Shown here piece by piece: positions 45,965 through 59,700 of a stretch of 64,000 nt of DNA. Below the pieces are notes generated by a model. That model worked only from the letters and a program-made list of their open reading frames with translations, ran no database searches and was not told where the DNA came from. The translations under genes and the position numbers were made by a program. How positions within the stretch are numbered: position 1 is the stretch's first letter; each line of letters begins with the position of its first letter. Source of the stretch: Chrysomallon squamiferum (taxonomy: Eukaryota; Mollusca; Gastropoda; Neomphalida; Peltospiridae); the NCBI GenBank assembly GCA_012295275.1, contig CM022670.1:29281938-29345937 (forward strand). The letters are read 5' to 3'.

Positions 45965-48900
45965 ATGAGGCTTCGAGGAGGCCTTGATTTCCTCAGGAAG
46001 CTGGCTCTGCATTGGCTGGCCATACTGGCTATGTCCTGGACAGTGGACTCCTTCAATGCACCCACTAACAGTAAAAACTTCCAGTTCACAAAACCTTTAT
46101 ACAATGGAACCATCTTTGAAAATGCTATGGGTAAAACATACATTACATCAATGGTCAAAATGGGAATCCATATAGTTGATCCAACACTTAGTGTTTGTTT
46201 CAAAATTGTTGATGATACCAGTAATGGTATATTTCGTGTTGAAGAAGACTGTGTCAGGGATTTCTGTTTTCTAAGAGTCAGAAAGAGTACAGGTATGAAT
46301 GATGAACTTAATCGTGAATTACATGATCAGTACCGACTGAAAATCAAAGCTGTTGGAAAGTACATAACAGGTCCACAGTTTGAAGCTTTCACTTATGTGA
46401 ATGTTAATGTTCTTGATTTGAACGATCTCAGCCCATTGTTTTATCCTGAGAAATACAGAGTAACTATTCCAGAAAACACTCCACTGCACAAGAGTATAAT
46501 AACTGTGTCAGCATCTGATGCAGACATTGGCATAAATGGAGAGATATATTATTCTTTTGTTAAGCCAACAAATATTTTTTCTATTCATCCCACAAGTGGA
46601 GTTGTATCACTTACGAGACACTTAAAGTACAGTGAAAGGAAATTCTATGAGCTGGTCATTGCTGCACATGACCGAGGTCCTAGACAGGGAGGATCAGTTC
46701 CACATGGTAACAAAGCTATACTGACTGTCAGGGTTGACCCTGTTAATTACATGGACCCTGAAATCAAAGTACAGAATCATCCATCAGTCATAGAACATGG
46801 AAGTCAGGGGAGAGTATATGCTATAATCACAGTTTCTGATAAAGATAAAGGGGAGAATGGACAGATAAATATGGTATGGATTTCTGATGGCAACATTGGA
46901 CGTATGTTCACAGTGACGCCAGGGTTTCATTCTGGAATTTACAATCTGGTTGTTAACACAGCTCTTGATAGAGAAAGGATGCCCTATGGTTATAACCTGA
47001 CAATATCAGCTTCTGACATGGGAAAACCACCAAGGACAACTTCAACCATGGTGCATGTTGAAATACAGGATGCCAATGATCACCAGCCCAAATTTGATCA
47101 GGATCATTATATAGCTAATATTTCTGAAGTGGTTCCAATCTTTACACCAGTTTTGTTTGTTCATGCTGGAGACAGAGATTTGGGTCTGAATGCAGAAGTA
47201 ACCTACAGAATTGTGGATGGTAACAAGAATAGTTTGTTTACTGTTGATAAGAATTCTGGTCTTGTTAGTACAAATTCACCTTTGGATGCTGAGTCTGTAT
47301 CTCAGGTGACACTGGTCATTCATGCTGAAGACCAAGCTAATTCTGAAATCAGAAAGATTGGCAAAACTCAGGTTGTGATACATATTATTGATTATAATGA
47401 CAATGCACCAGTTTTTAACGTAACAGAAAAAACAACATATATTAAAGAAAATGCTCCAGCTGGCACATCAGTCATGACAGTTGCAGCCTGGGATGCTGAC
47501 AGTGGGGATAATGGGAAAGTCAGTTACTCAGTAACCAATGCTGATGATGTACCATTTGACATTGATCATTTCACTGGGACTATTCGAACAACCAAGGTGC
47601 TGGATTATGAAACAATGAGACGAGTTTACCATATCATAATAAGAGCCTCAGACTGGGGTGTACCTTTTAGGCAGGAATCAGACACTGTGATTACTGTCAA
47701 GCTGGAAAATATTAATGACAATCGTCCTGAGTTTCAGAAGAAGGACTGCACTGGATATCTTTCAAGAGAAGCCAAAGCTGGTACTCAGCTTGTTATTCTT
47801 CCAGCAATAGATTTTGATGATGGAAATATTATTACTTACTCAGTAGTGAGTGGAAATGATGATGATTGTTTTAAAATTGTACCATCAACTGGTGCCATAA
47901 AACTGGCTGACTGTTCTCTTCTTGATTATCCATATGACAAACGAACAATCAGAGTAACAGCCACAGATGGAGTACATACATCAGTTCCAGTCATAGTTGA
48001 AATGACTCTTGTAAACAGAAAACGCAGTAAGAATCTTGGTGCAGAAGATGTCAGCATAAAGTGTAGAAACACTGATGTTTTAGATCGGCTTAAAAAAATG
48101 TTAGCTGAGAACAGTAACAGAATTGATATCCTGCCCACTGCTGCAGAGATTTCTGGAGACAGTCTGAGTAACAAGTTTGCCCCAGAATTTCTAGAATCAG
48201 TCCCACGATACCTGGAGGTTTCTGAGGGAACAGCAATAGGCACGCCAGTGATGAACATCACTGCTATAGACAGGGATACAAATTCATGGTATAATAGTAA
48301 AGTTTTGTATGTTCTGTCAGTGGGTAATAGAGATGGCAAATTTAAAATTGATACTTTCAGTGGGAATTTGAAAGTAATGTCTCAGCTCGATCGAGAACAA
48401 GTTTCTGAATACAGACTGCTAATATCAGCACAGGACATGGGTAAACCAAGTAAAAGTACCACAAGATCCATTCGCATCGTTGTTACTGATGAAAATGATA
48501 ACACACCTAAATTTGAGTATGCCAGATATTCCACAACGTTGTATGAAAATGTTCTTATTAATTCAACAGTGCTTCAGGTATTTGCAAATGATGCAGATTC
48601 AGGTCATAATGCCCAGGTTAGATACTCCATCCTAACAGATACAGATGACTTTTCTATTGAATTTGCAACGGGCATGATCAAAGTTCAGAATAAACTGGAC
48701 AGGGAAAGGCAGGATATTTACAAACTGGAAATTGAAGCCAGAGATTCTGGAAGGAAGAGGCAGTTGTTTTCTACAACTCTGGTAACCATAACACTGCTGG
48801 ATGTGAATGACAATACTCCAGCATTTGTTCCAGAAATGTACAATATAAAACTTCGAGAGGATCTGCCTGTTGGAACAGTTATCATGACTTTGACTGCTGT

Positions 48901-49304
48901 CGATCCAGATGCTGATGAGAATGGCAAAATTACTTACAAACTTGTCGATGGAATGGATTCAGTGTTTTCAGTTGATGAAATGACAGGAACAATTCGGATT
49001 ACACAAAAACTGAATTACAAAGATAAGCAGGTTTACAATATAACAGCCAGAGCTGAAGACTGGGGGAAGCCTAAACTGATTTCTACTTGTTTACTCAATG
49101 TGGAGATTGTGGATGTTAATGAAAACCTGTACCCACCACAGTTTGAAAGTTTTATTCGCATGGGATCTGTTCCAGAAAATGCACCAATTGGTACTTATGT
49201 GATGCATATTTTTGCACACGATCCAGATGGAGACAACAGTGAACCAATTATTTACTCTATACAGGATGGCACTGGTCTTGGCAGATTTGTCATTGATATT
49301 AATG
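45965..49304 (+). CDS. FAT1: FAT1/Fat-like giant protocadherin, first coding exon (3' partial)
   Basis: This single exon of 3340 nt encodes the first 1113 residues of a giant atypical cadherin that organises actin, cell polarity and epithelial junctions at the cell surface. A signal peptide (residues ~10-30, LALHWLAILAMSW) is followed by about nine full cadherin repeats: ~40-159, 160-266, 267-377, 378-484, 485-590, 591-686, 741-850, 851-954 and 955-1060, plus the start of a tenth. Calcium motifs are visible (DLNDLSP, DANDHQP, DYNDNAP, DENDNTP, DVNDNTP, DVNENLYP). FAT1-specific features are VKMGIHI, FAIHPTSGV-like FSIHPTSGV, FDIDHFTG, and the Cys-containing linker (~687-740) with KKMLAEN between repeats 6 and 7. 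The exon ends in phase 1 before GTAAGT (intron begins 49305), at the place where vertebrate FAT1 also has an intron as I recall it. Vertebrate FAT1-3 are co-orthologues of invertebrate fat-like, so the symbol means the family, not the human paralogue. Confidence 0.95.
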
Positions 49305-49962
49305 GTAAGTGATATAAGTAGTTTATCTGTTACATTACAAATTTGAAAATCTGAAATACCTTGTTAAAGAATGTTTAACATTCTTCAGAAGTGGTAAAAT
49401 ATAAAGATCTTACCAATTAATTAATATTTCAGACAGATGGTAACTTTTTAACTTCAATTTGTCATAAAAACCTCATTCAGTTTTGTTATTTCACTAATAC
49501 TTAGATATCAAAAAGTATAATTTATTGCTTTTATATATTTTTACAAATGTTTTAAAACAGATGATATGGAAACAAATTTTAATAATGAATATAAGTGGTA
49601 CCATATAGGATGAAGCAGAGTTAACATTTTAAATTCAAAATATTACTTTCACCAAAGAGAAGGATTTTGTGTTTAGAAGTATATAGGCCTGGAAACATTA
49701 GACAAAGGTTTTTTTATTCCTGTTTTGACATAAACGTACATGTACATCAGAAACCTGCTTTGAGCCCACAGGATTTGTTTCTTGAGTCATAACAGTACCC
49801 ATCTTTATTTTATACCAACCAGCAAACACTGGTGTTTCATAATAAAGATTTTTAATGTTATCTTTAATTTTTCTATTCAGTTTTTATTTAAATAATGTTA
49901 ATAGCAATTCTACACTTTTAATAACATTTTTATGTTCAAATGTTTCCAAACAGTTTTTTTCA

Positions 49963-49965
<3 letters not shown>

Positions 49966-49993
<28 letters not shown>
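49966..49993. repeat. AT microsatellite
   Basis: Perfect TA repeat in the FAT intron. Confidence 0.9.
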
Positions 49994-50819
49994 ATCATGA
50001 ATATTACAAACATGTGTACACAAACAAACTGATTCTATTTACAACCTGGGAAATTTCTATATTAAACATGAAGGAATGCATTTTTTTCAGCTGTTTACAA
50101 AATACACTGACATATTTGTAAATACTTGATTAACTGAATAAGATACGAAATTAATTCTTTAGTACAGCTGTAATGCACATGCATGTGTAAAACCTGTGGT
50201 TGTTGACAGCATGAAAAGTGGTAATGTGAGGATAGTTTGACAGTTTATTTCAGAATGTTTAAATCATTTGACTGGTTTGATGTTTACATTTGTGATTTTG
50301 ACATACTTTAAACTTGTAATGCAGTTACAAACATAATTTATTCAAAAGAATTTTCAGTAAAAGTAATTCTGCTCTTTTCATTTTCCTGTGAAGATTGAAA
50401 AGTTTATTTATCTTATATTTGACATGCTACAGCAAACTTCAAATTTGTTATTGTTTATTTAGTTGATTTATATAATTTCCAAATCATTCACTGACAAAAT
50501 TTGTTAAAATCAACTCGTAATACTTATTAGTAAAGTGTTGGGCCTCCCTTGCTGAGGTTATAAACATGCAGTTTATTTTGTTATTCATTAAATAATAGTG
50601 ACATGAAAATAAAAAGAGAGCCTATACTGAAGGTATATCCTTAGTTTAATTGAAAACTTTAAATTTAGAAAAAAGTTTAACCTTGGGACAATTCTTGCAA
50701 ATCATATAAAAGTGATTGGATATAAATTTATTTTTTCATTCAGTAACTAAATAGTACTTAAAGTTAAAAAACAAACAAAAGAAACTAACAAAACTAATTG
50801 GAGTGGTTTGGCCCTGCAG

Positions 50820-50874
50820 TGACCCGAACATGTATGTCATCACCATAGTAACTGAGCTGTGTCACCTGGCTCAG
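50820..50874 (+). other. Possible cryptic or poison exon in the FAT intron
   Basis: A 55-bp segment lies between a CCCTGCAG acceptor-like site and a perfect donor CTCAG|GTAAGTAT. After the FAT exon (phase 1) it would read nine codons and hit TAG. The polypyrimidine tract is poor, so this may be chance. Confidence 0.2.
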
Positions 50875-53800
50875 GTAAGTATCTACTGCTGTCAATGCAT
50901 TAAGCCAAGCTCTGTAATTATTCCAACTGACTTGTTGCTCTTAATTTGCTTCTTGTCGTTAGCTGGAAATGGATATTTTGTTTCCTGAAAGCCAGAATGA
51001 CATAAGTGCATTATTTAGAAAGCCAAGATGGTGAAGGAATTTTCTGCATCGGTAGTTTAAATGCTAACCACAGAAATACTTCTACATGAATTGTGGTAGT
51101 AACAATAGATATGTTTTTTTTGTTTTTGTTTTTGTTTTTTTAAAATGACATAATCACAGCTGAAGTTTGCAGAAACAGTGTTGTAGGTCATATCTGGCTC
51201 TTACAACTTTCAGGCTGTTTTTATTTGTTTTTAATTGGTAAATTCATGCATAGATGTTTTAATTTCTTAAATAGTTTAGAATAATATACAAAAATTAAAT
51301 TGGTACATGGGATATTTGTATTTTCATGATTATACAATAAAACATGTAGCTTGAAAAAAAACACACAGATCAACCCAGTACATTAATAAACAGCTAAAAA
51401 AAACAAAAATTAGAAGTAAAAACTGATTTGTAAACACCTACCCTACTAATAAACTGAACCTTATTTTCATCCAGGTTATTTTGGTTACATATTTCTTAGA
51501 GCATTAGTCATTCTGGCTCATTTAAAACACCATATATATTTTACACCATCTATTTAAGGGTATAATGTTTTATATTACATTGCTTCAGCTATATATTTAT
51601 AGAGCTAGACTCAATCATTTTACTGCATACATACATAGTTTATTGACAAAGTAATATTAATAAAAGCTTCAACACATTGACTCTTTTTCAGCTGAGACTA
51701 CTAGTATTTTAAGATGCTGATAATGAGATGGCTTACCACTCAAATTTATATTCTCTGTGTATAGTCACAGTATAACATTTTCGTGTTACATATACTGTTC
51801 AGTCTAGATGTTTTTCTGTCCATTCCAGCTTTGAACTTTGACTGACACTAATAAACTAATACAAAGAATTTCAAAGAAAATATGATCATGGTGTAAGAAA
51901 AAAAAGAATTAGAAGAAGAAGAAGAAAAAAAAATGTTTTTCTTAACTAATCATTTGAACACCACTGTCATATATTTGTTAATTAAAGAAAGTTGTGTTGT
52001 TAAAATAAAAACAACATAATTTTTATGATTCCACATCTGATTTGTAATATCCATCCTTTTACACAAACACACGCAAACATACACACAAAAATAAAAATAA
52101 AAAATAAAAATAATTTGAATATATTAATAATAATAAAAAAAATATGACAAAACCTCAATAAACAAAAGTCATTAATAATAAAAAAAATATGATAATAAAT
52201 GTACATTTTTAACATTTGGTTATTATTTTTATAGGTTTCTTTTCTTTTCTTTTGTGAAATTTAATTAACTCAAAACTTATTTTACATTATTTTTTATTTT
52301 TTATAATGTTAAACAGAAATTACAGATTATAAAAGCAAATGTTGAAAAGTTTTGCTTCAGGCAATATGAAACAGTTCTGATGTCTTCAGTATTGGTAATT
52401 TAAAAACACCATCAGTTATCTAATCAAATTTCTATTTGTATGGGTGTATGTTTGGGGTGTGTGTCTGTGTGTGTGTGTTACTGACAATGAATATAGATAA
52501 AACCTTTAATTCTGATGCATTGCTTGCACGTGTATCCCAACAGTTGTATTGCAATAGAAGCACTTACAAATTGATTAAGATTTTAGTCATTTCCTCTCAT
52601 CTACTGGGAAAGTAAAAATAATTTTAGAAAAACAGAAAAAAGAAAACCAACCAACAGTATTAATTTGAAATGTTGCTGTCTTGCTGACTGACATATTAAT
52701 TTTATGTCATAGATTTAAAAAAAATAAAAAGTCTTATGTTATGGTTGCTGTTCTATTTAATTTCAAGTTTACTTTTTAGACTGAGACTGATATTAAATTG
52801 CATTATTAATAGGCTGCAGGATATATAAAGACAGGCTTGTAGGTAAAGCTTCACAGCTCAGGCAGTTTACAGTTTAAAATGTTGTCACATTAGGCTGCCC
52901 CAGGAGCTGGGTTGCATTAAGATTAATGTATTCATTTCAAACCAAACAGCCTGCTGCTGGTTTCAGTATTTTTCTTCAGTTTTCTACTAACATCTGCCTT
53001 GTGTTTCTGATTTAAACCAACTGCTTAATTATAAATTTAAAAAATTAGCATTTTTTTCATAGTTTATATAATAATTTATTTGTAAAATACACTACTGTTT
53101 TTTTTGAGAGAAAGATTTTTTTTTTTTTTTTTTTAGATATCTAAATATTCAGCAGTGTAAAGACATGTAAAATAATTGCAGTAATGAATAAAGAAAAGGA
53201 AGGGGGTAAACAACACATACATGCACACCCACCCACCCACACTCACCTTATACAAACTCACACCTATCCCCCAACACAAAAATGACAATGGACAAGAAGA
53301 AATATAATTACTTGATCAAAATCTCTAAGAGAATAGTTTCATTTTAATATTTTCTAAAACAAATCAACTTTTTAAAATTCAAATATGGTGTGAAGAAATT
53401 TTTTTTTTTTTTTTTACAGTTCCAATATCATTCAGCCATTATTGAAAAGAAAGTACAAAAAAACATTTGCTTTAATTGGAGACCATCAAATTGTTAAGAC
53501 TACAAATAATTTGTTACAAAGAGAATTTTTCTTGTTTACTGAACAATAAGCAAAATGATTCATTCCTGTGATTTTTTTTAATGGATGTCTGATTGATATT
53601 CACTGGTCTGTTCTAATTGACATTTTCATTTCAAACATTAATTAAAAGTAATTGTTTGTTCTTGGTAACAGAATTACAATCACCAATTAATAACTGAAAA
53701 TTGCATTTGATAAATTCTACTTTGAAACAGCAATGCTTGGTTCTATAAAGCAATTAACTTTGTTATAAATTGCTTTATATCACCATGGCTTGCATACCTC

Positions 53801-56670
53801 ACAAAAGGGAATTACAGAATTAATCTCAGAAAATAGAAATTACATAGTGATGCAAATTAAAGAATACAAAAAAATGGTATTGAGACCTATTATTTTTTTA
53901 GAAAAATATTTTAGTTACAATGCATCATGTAATGACTGCTAGTTTAGAAAATCCATGTTACATCTTAGTCAAAAACATAAAACTGTTTCATCTATATAAG
54001 AAATACTGAACAGATTAGAAGAATTAAGTCTAATAATCTACTAAACAAAGTTGATTCAGATATAGAGAAAAATACTGTATTATCTTAATTCAGCATTATG
54101 TATCACTGAATATATATATATATAAAGTTAACTATTTACTGCATGTGAATAATACAGATTATGTTTTCAGCAAAATCTTATCTTTTAATTTGAATTGTTA
54201 TTGATAAATTTGTAGTGAAATTATCTTTTTGTTGTTGTAAAATTCATTACTAAGTCTAAGGGAATTTTTTTCATTAAAAAAAATACCATTCTGTGAGTTC
54301 TCTAAACAACATTCATTTAACAGAAACAGTTGTGAGTGGAAAAGAGCATTAGGTTCAAATCTTTTTATCCATTACTGTATCCCAAGGTATCATTTGATGA
54401 ATTACAAACCTGTTTAGATAGATAGCTGATATCGTATGCTTGGATGTTACAAAAAAAATTGTTGTTTTCGAATTGCCAGGAGAAAATCTTGTTTATGTTT
54501 GTCTGCTATGAACTTTATTGGCCACTTCAGAGGTGGTTTCCTGAGATGGTGAACCTTGCTTGAAATGTGATTTATCAGACTCTCCATGTCTCTTGTGGCC
54601 AGTTAGATGAGTGCACTTCATCTGTTTTCTCTTTGCAGCTCACTGCAGGATGCTTCTTTTCCAGCTTTTACCACCATGCTCATTCTGTAATCCTGGTTTT
54701 TGTCTGTGTATGCCACGGGTTCTTTAGCTATATATCTTTCCTCACCATGGTCTCTGTGTGTTCAGTGAGTTATACCACAAAACAGTGAATGTTCTGATAC
54801 TGGCATATATCACTTACCTGTCAGTGGGAAAATTCTTTAAATAATAATTTTAATTAAAATCTGAAAATTCTTTATTCAGTTTTTATACTAATATAAACAT
54901 TGTTACTTCTGCCTGTCATTATCATCAGTGTTAGATGAAATCTTGTCCTTTTGGATTGGAAATTATTGTTATTTGTATATGTACATTAAACATTATTAAT
55001 CTAAGTAAAATGTATGTCTTTATCAAAATAGTACTGCATCTTTTATTTATAAATATCAAGTATAATGAGAAATATTTCTGTTTCTTGATATGGAAATGAA
55101 CAATTCTATTTTAAAGTTATGACCAGATACTGAATAACCATAGTACTTGATAACCTAATCACTTGAATAAGTAGCCAGTATTATTTGGAATAAAAATTTG
55201 ACTGAACATGAAATTATGTTATGCATTAACAGTGTTATTGTTAGCTGATTCTGGATGAGAACAGTAAACAAACAGTGATAATGGTATTAAATGACAGTAT
55301 GATGTGGACTTATATAAATAACTGTATTATGTTGTGTATTTTGTTTTAGAAGCAAGTGTAACTGATCTGTAAGTTCATGTGTCAACCAGAAAACTAAATG
55401 TTACATTCTGTGATTATTTATTAGCAATTCCCAATGAAAACAAATATGTTTTATTGCTACCCCAATCCATCGATCTGGCCTAGCTGGTTGTCGTTAATTC
55501 TTATCTTCTTTCAGACTTTAATCTTTTTGTCCAGAATGTAACAGCAATGTCTAGACTTGCATATTTGACAGAGGGCTTATCTCCATTAGTGGTTAAAATT
55601 AATGTAATGGAAGAAATAGCTGACAACATTCCTTGTTGCTTTAGCAAACACATTCACAAGTGTCATGACCTTTTGCATGGTTGAGTTTTCAAAACAAATG
55701 TACTGCTGTTGTGATAGGGTCAGATTGGTTAAAGTAACGAGTGAGAATAAGAGATATTAAAGTTCTGAACCACAAATGGCCAGTTTCTCATGCTTATAGT
55801 ATCAGCAGATTATAAAAAGCCTATAGTATAGATTCTCCTTAGGTTAACCCAATCTCTGTGTTGCTTGTATTGTGTGTCATGTTCATATGTAAACCAGGGC
55901 TACTTACTGGTTGCAGTACACTGCTTGTTAAAGCCTCTATCAAGTCAGTTTACATTAATGCTCTTGGGATACCATAATTAAACAGAGAGTTACAAATATG
56001 TAACATGAAAAGTCTTTCCTTTTTAGACTGGGAGCAAGGTGTACCATGTTAAACAGGCTATGTGATTATAGTTCATGAAAAATAATTAGAAGTTAACAGA
56101 ATAGTTTGATGCTGGAAAATAGATTAAGAGATGGCACTTTAAAAAATGAAAAAAAGAACAACTTTGTTTTAAAAAGAATTTCTTTTCTACTTGCTGATTT
56201 CAGCTCCCCATGTAAAAATATTTTTGGAACTTTAATATTAAACTAATATTGGCCAACTCTTTCATTTTTCATTTTTTTTTTCACATGTATTGACGTTAGA
56301 TTTATCAGTAAATAGTTAATCCCTTGATTAGTTTGGCTCATTTCACCAGAATCTGCTGTAGTTAATCATACACTGGGGTTTTTTTTTTCTGTTCTTTTCT
56401 TTTTCCACTTTGTGCATTTTTCCTACCCTTTTTGAAGAGTTTCCATGATGCCTGTAAATGCCCTTAACTGATTTAATGGATGAGTTAGTTATATTTTGAA
56501 AATTATTTCCTGCCATAAATTAAACTTGTTTTTATGTCTTTTAACTTTTATTTCTTTGAAGGTTTCAGTGTTTTGGCTATAAATGTAAATAGTGGATAGG
56601 GGATGCACCTGCAAAACCCATAATTTTCACAGTGCTTAGATATAACTAATGAAAAAGTGACATACCCACC

Positions 56671-56692
56671 TCTCTCTCTGTTTCTCTTTGTT

Positions 56693-56746
<54 letters not shown>
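56671..56746. repeat. CT/AC compound microsatellite
   Basis: Imperfect CT-rich tract followed by about 24 AC units; on the minus strand this is the TG-then-AG order seen elsewhere in the window. Confidence 0.9.
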
Positions 56747-56748
<2 letters not shown>

Positions 56749-59700
56749 TCACACACAAAACATATAGATAGGTGGCAACATGTTTCCTGTTTTCTATTAA
56801 CCAGAGATGTGTTTGACATCTGTTAATCATTTAATTTATAATTAAATACTCTGAGCTATCTTTAAACAAATTTTCATTCATTCATTTACTTGTTCACATT
56901 CACATTGTGTTATCTGATCAGGTAACCCATATTTGTCTTAATGATCCTTAAGCATAATCTGTTACTTCATTAACTTCAATTTATCAATTATAACATTCTA
57001 ATTTTGTTATTCAAATTAATTTTCCACATTTTCATTCTACATCTGAACAGAACATACCTTAGCTTTTGATAAACTAGCTGTACAACTGTGACCAGAGAGG
57101 GAAACTGAACTAAACTGATCCTAGAAACAATTATTCCATTACAAAATTTTAGAGTTAAAAAAAGTTACTGTAATTTCTATTAAAACTCCATGTTGAAGTA
57201 TTTCATTAATAAACTGAGGAAAAGAAACAGACTGCCACTGTCTTCCTGTGGTATGTAGTGATGAAAGTAAAGCTGATATTAAGTTAACATAATAAAAACA
57301 GTGACAGTGATTAATTGAAAAATCTGTTATGGCTGAGGATTTCAATCCCCAGTTTGATTGCATCTGTGTATAATAAAATTTCAAATGATTACCACTAGAT
57401 TATAAATTAATGTAATGAATATACATTGCTGTTGAAGTAAACTGGAATACACATTTGTTATACTTGTTTTTGATAAATTAATATAATTGTAATTCATTTA
57501 TTTTTGTTGGCTTTTAGAAGTAATATTACTGATACACTGAATCAGTACTAGGTGAAAAATAATAAAAATATATATGAATATTATGGAAACAGATTCTGTC
57601 CAGTCGAATCTTGAGCAAAACCCCACAAGAAAGAAACCCACTCATTAATCATAATTCTGGACAAACACACACACATAGTAATATACACATTTATTATCCC
57701 AATATATACATTATTTATGGCCTCTTATAAAATGTATGAATAAAAAAGAAATTAAAATTTAAATTGTTTATATCAGCAAGAATTCATTGTACTGTATACA
57801 CCATAAACAGATATTAGTGTTACTGAGCATGTCCAGTTGTACAGTTTGTCATAATAATAAACTATATGTGTTTCACATTAATTACAATTGTCTGCTCACA
57901 TTAACACCTGCATTCACCATGATGTACTGCTTGCTTGTTCACTTTGACACCAGGATTTGTTATGACATACCATTTTTACAAAATTTGTCACTTGCATGTT
58001 TACTAATGTTATATGAACAAGTTCTGTTTATCTTTAGTACAAAGTGGATAAAACAGTCAGTTGAGTAATCAGCCCAGAGACACCTTGATTAATGGTGGCT
58101 TGAATCCAGTACATGTTGAAAATATATTATTATGGCCATTAATTATTTGTATCATGTCTGAATTGTTATGAGTATGGCTGTTATATTGCAAACAAATAGT
58201 CTTAATACCTTTTGTATACTTATAACTGATTGTTTTATTTTGGAGATCAACTTGAGTTGAAAATAAAGTATAATAATTGTAAAATATGCATTTATACGTT
58301 ATGAAAACTAATAAAATTAAATTAAAAATAATAAAAAAATAATCCTGATATATAACATTTCCCAGTGAATAGTGTGCTTACATTTTTGCCAGTGATATTT
58401 GAATCTAATCTTTGTTAATAATGAAAGTATAACTATAATGTAAAAAACTAAATTGACTAAATATCTTACATGATTCTATACATATACATTATACATATAC
58501 AGTGACACCCTCACTCTTACTGTAGACAGGAATATTGGGTTTAGTGTATAATATCCAATACAAATAATATATAATATAAACAACTTTAGCCATAACAACT
58601 CTGATTACAAGCTGATAAATATTGTAACTTTATCAAAGTATTATTATTCATTCTTGCATGTTTATGTTCAACTGGAGAATACATCATTGTATTTTCACTT
58701 TAAAGAAATTGTTTGTGTCTGTTTACACACCTGTTCTAACTCGTCCAAATCAGAGAAGTTGAAATGTGAAAACTGTATTTGTAGTCACATTGTATCTATT
58801 CTGACTTGAAATTGTTTGGTCAAAATACACAGATTGAGAAAATATATTTAAATTCTTGAAAAAAATAATGAAAAATTAAAATTTCAAAAAAATAAATAAA
58901 TTTCAAAAAAAGATAAAGTATTACAAAAAAGCCCATGTATAAAAAAACAAACAAAAAAACAATGAATAGACAAGAATATAACAGTATAAGCAGTGCATTC
59001 TCTACTGTCATATATAACAGGATTATAGATCTTATGACAATCTCTATCTGAAATACTGCTGAACTGTGATCATTTTGGTAAATAAATGAATGTTTAAAAC
59101 TCCAGCACAAAAATATCTCTGCCATTGCATTATCAAGGGGATAAATAAATACGTTCCAGGGTGTAAACATGGAATTTTAGTTCAGATGCATTAGACTAAA
59201 GCATGCAATTAAAAATACAATGACTGATTATTATTCACATTCATTATAACTTAAAAATGGAGCATATATTTTTATATAGTGGAACAACAAATTTGACAGA
59301 AAATTTCAAACCTAATTTAGCACTTTATTGTTGTTGTCGCTGCTGCTACTGCTGCTGCTGCATATTTGCTTTGACATAATTGACATTTTCTTACACATAA
59401 GCACATACTAAATGACACACTGTCAGAAAGACACACACAAACAAAACACATCTCTGACAGTGACTCTACTCTCTCACTGACTGTAGATGGGATTGATCAA
59501 CTTGAAGTGTGTTTATACAGACCGGCTTTAGTGTATTTCATCCATGACCTCACTTTGACTGGATAATGGTGATGGAGCACTTTCTGATACAGGAGATCAA
59601 ACATTTCTTTGATTGGTTGACACATTCTAGACATAAGTAAAACCTGAAGGTGTTAAAACATGTTTTGAACATAATGGAAAATCTTAAAAACAAAAACCCA

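Noticed and set aside
47926-48339. 137-residue antisense frame inside the FAT exon
   Set aside because: Mirror frame of a strong coding exon; no family features.
54340-54365. GGTTCAAATC as a tRNA B box
   Set aside because: No matching A box, acceptor stem or anticodon arm around it.
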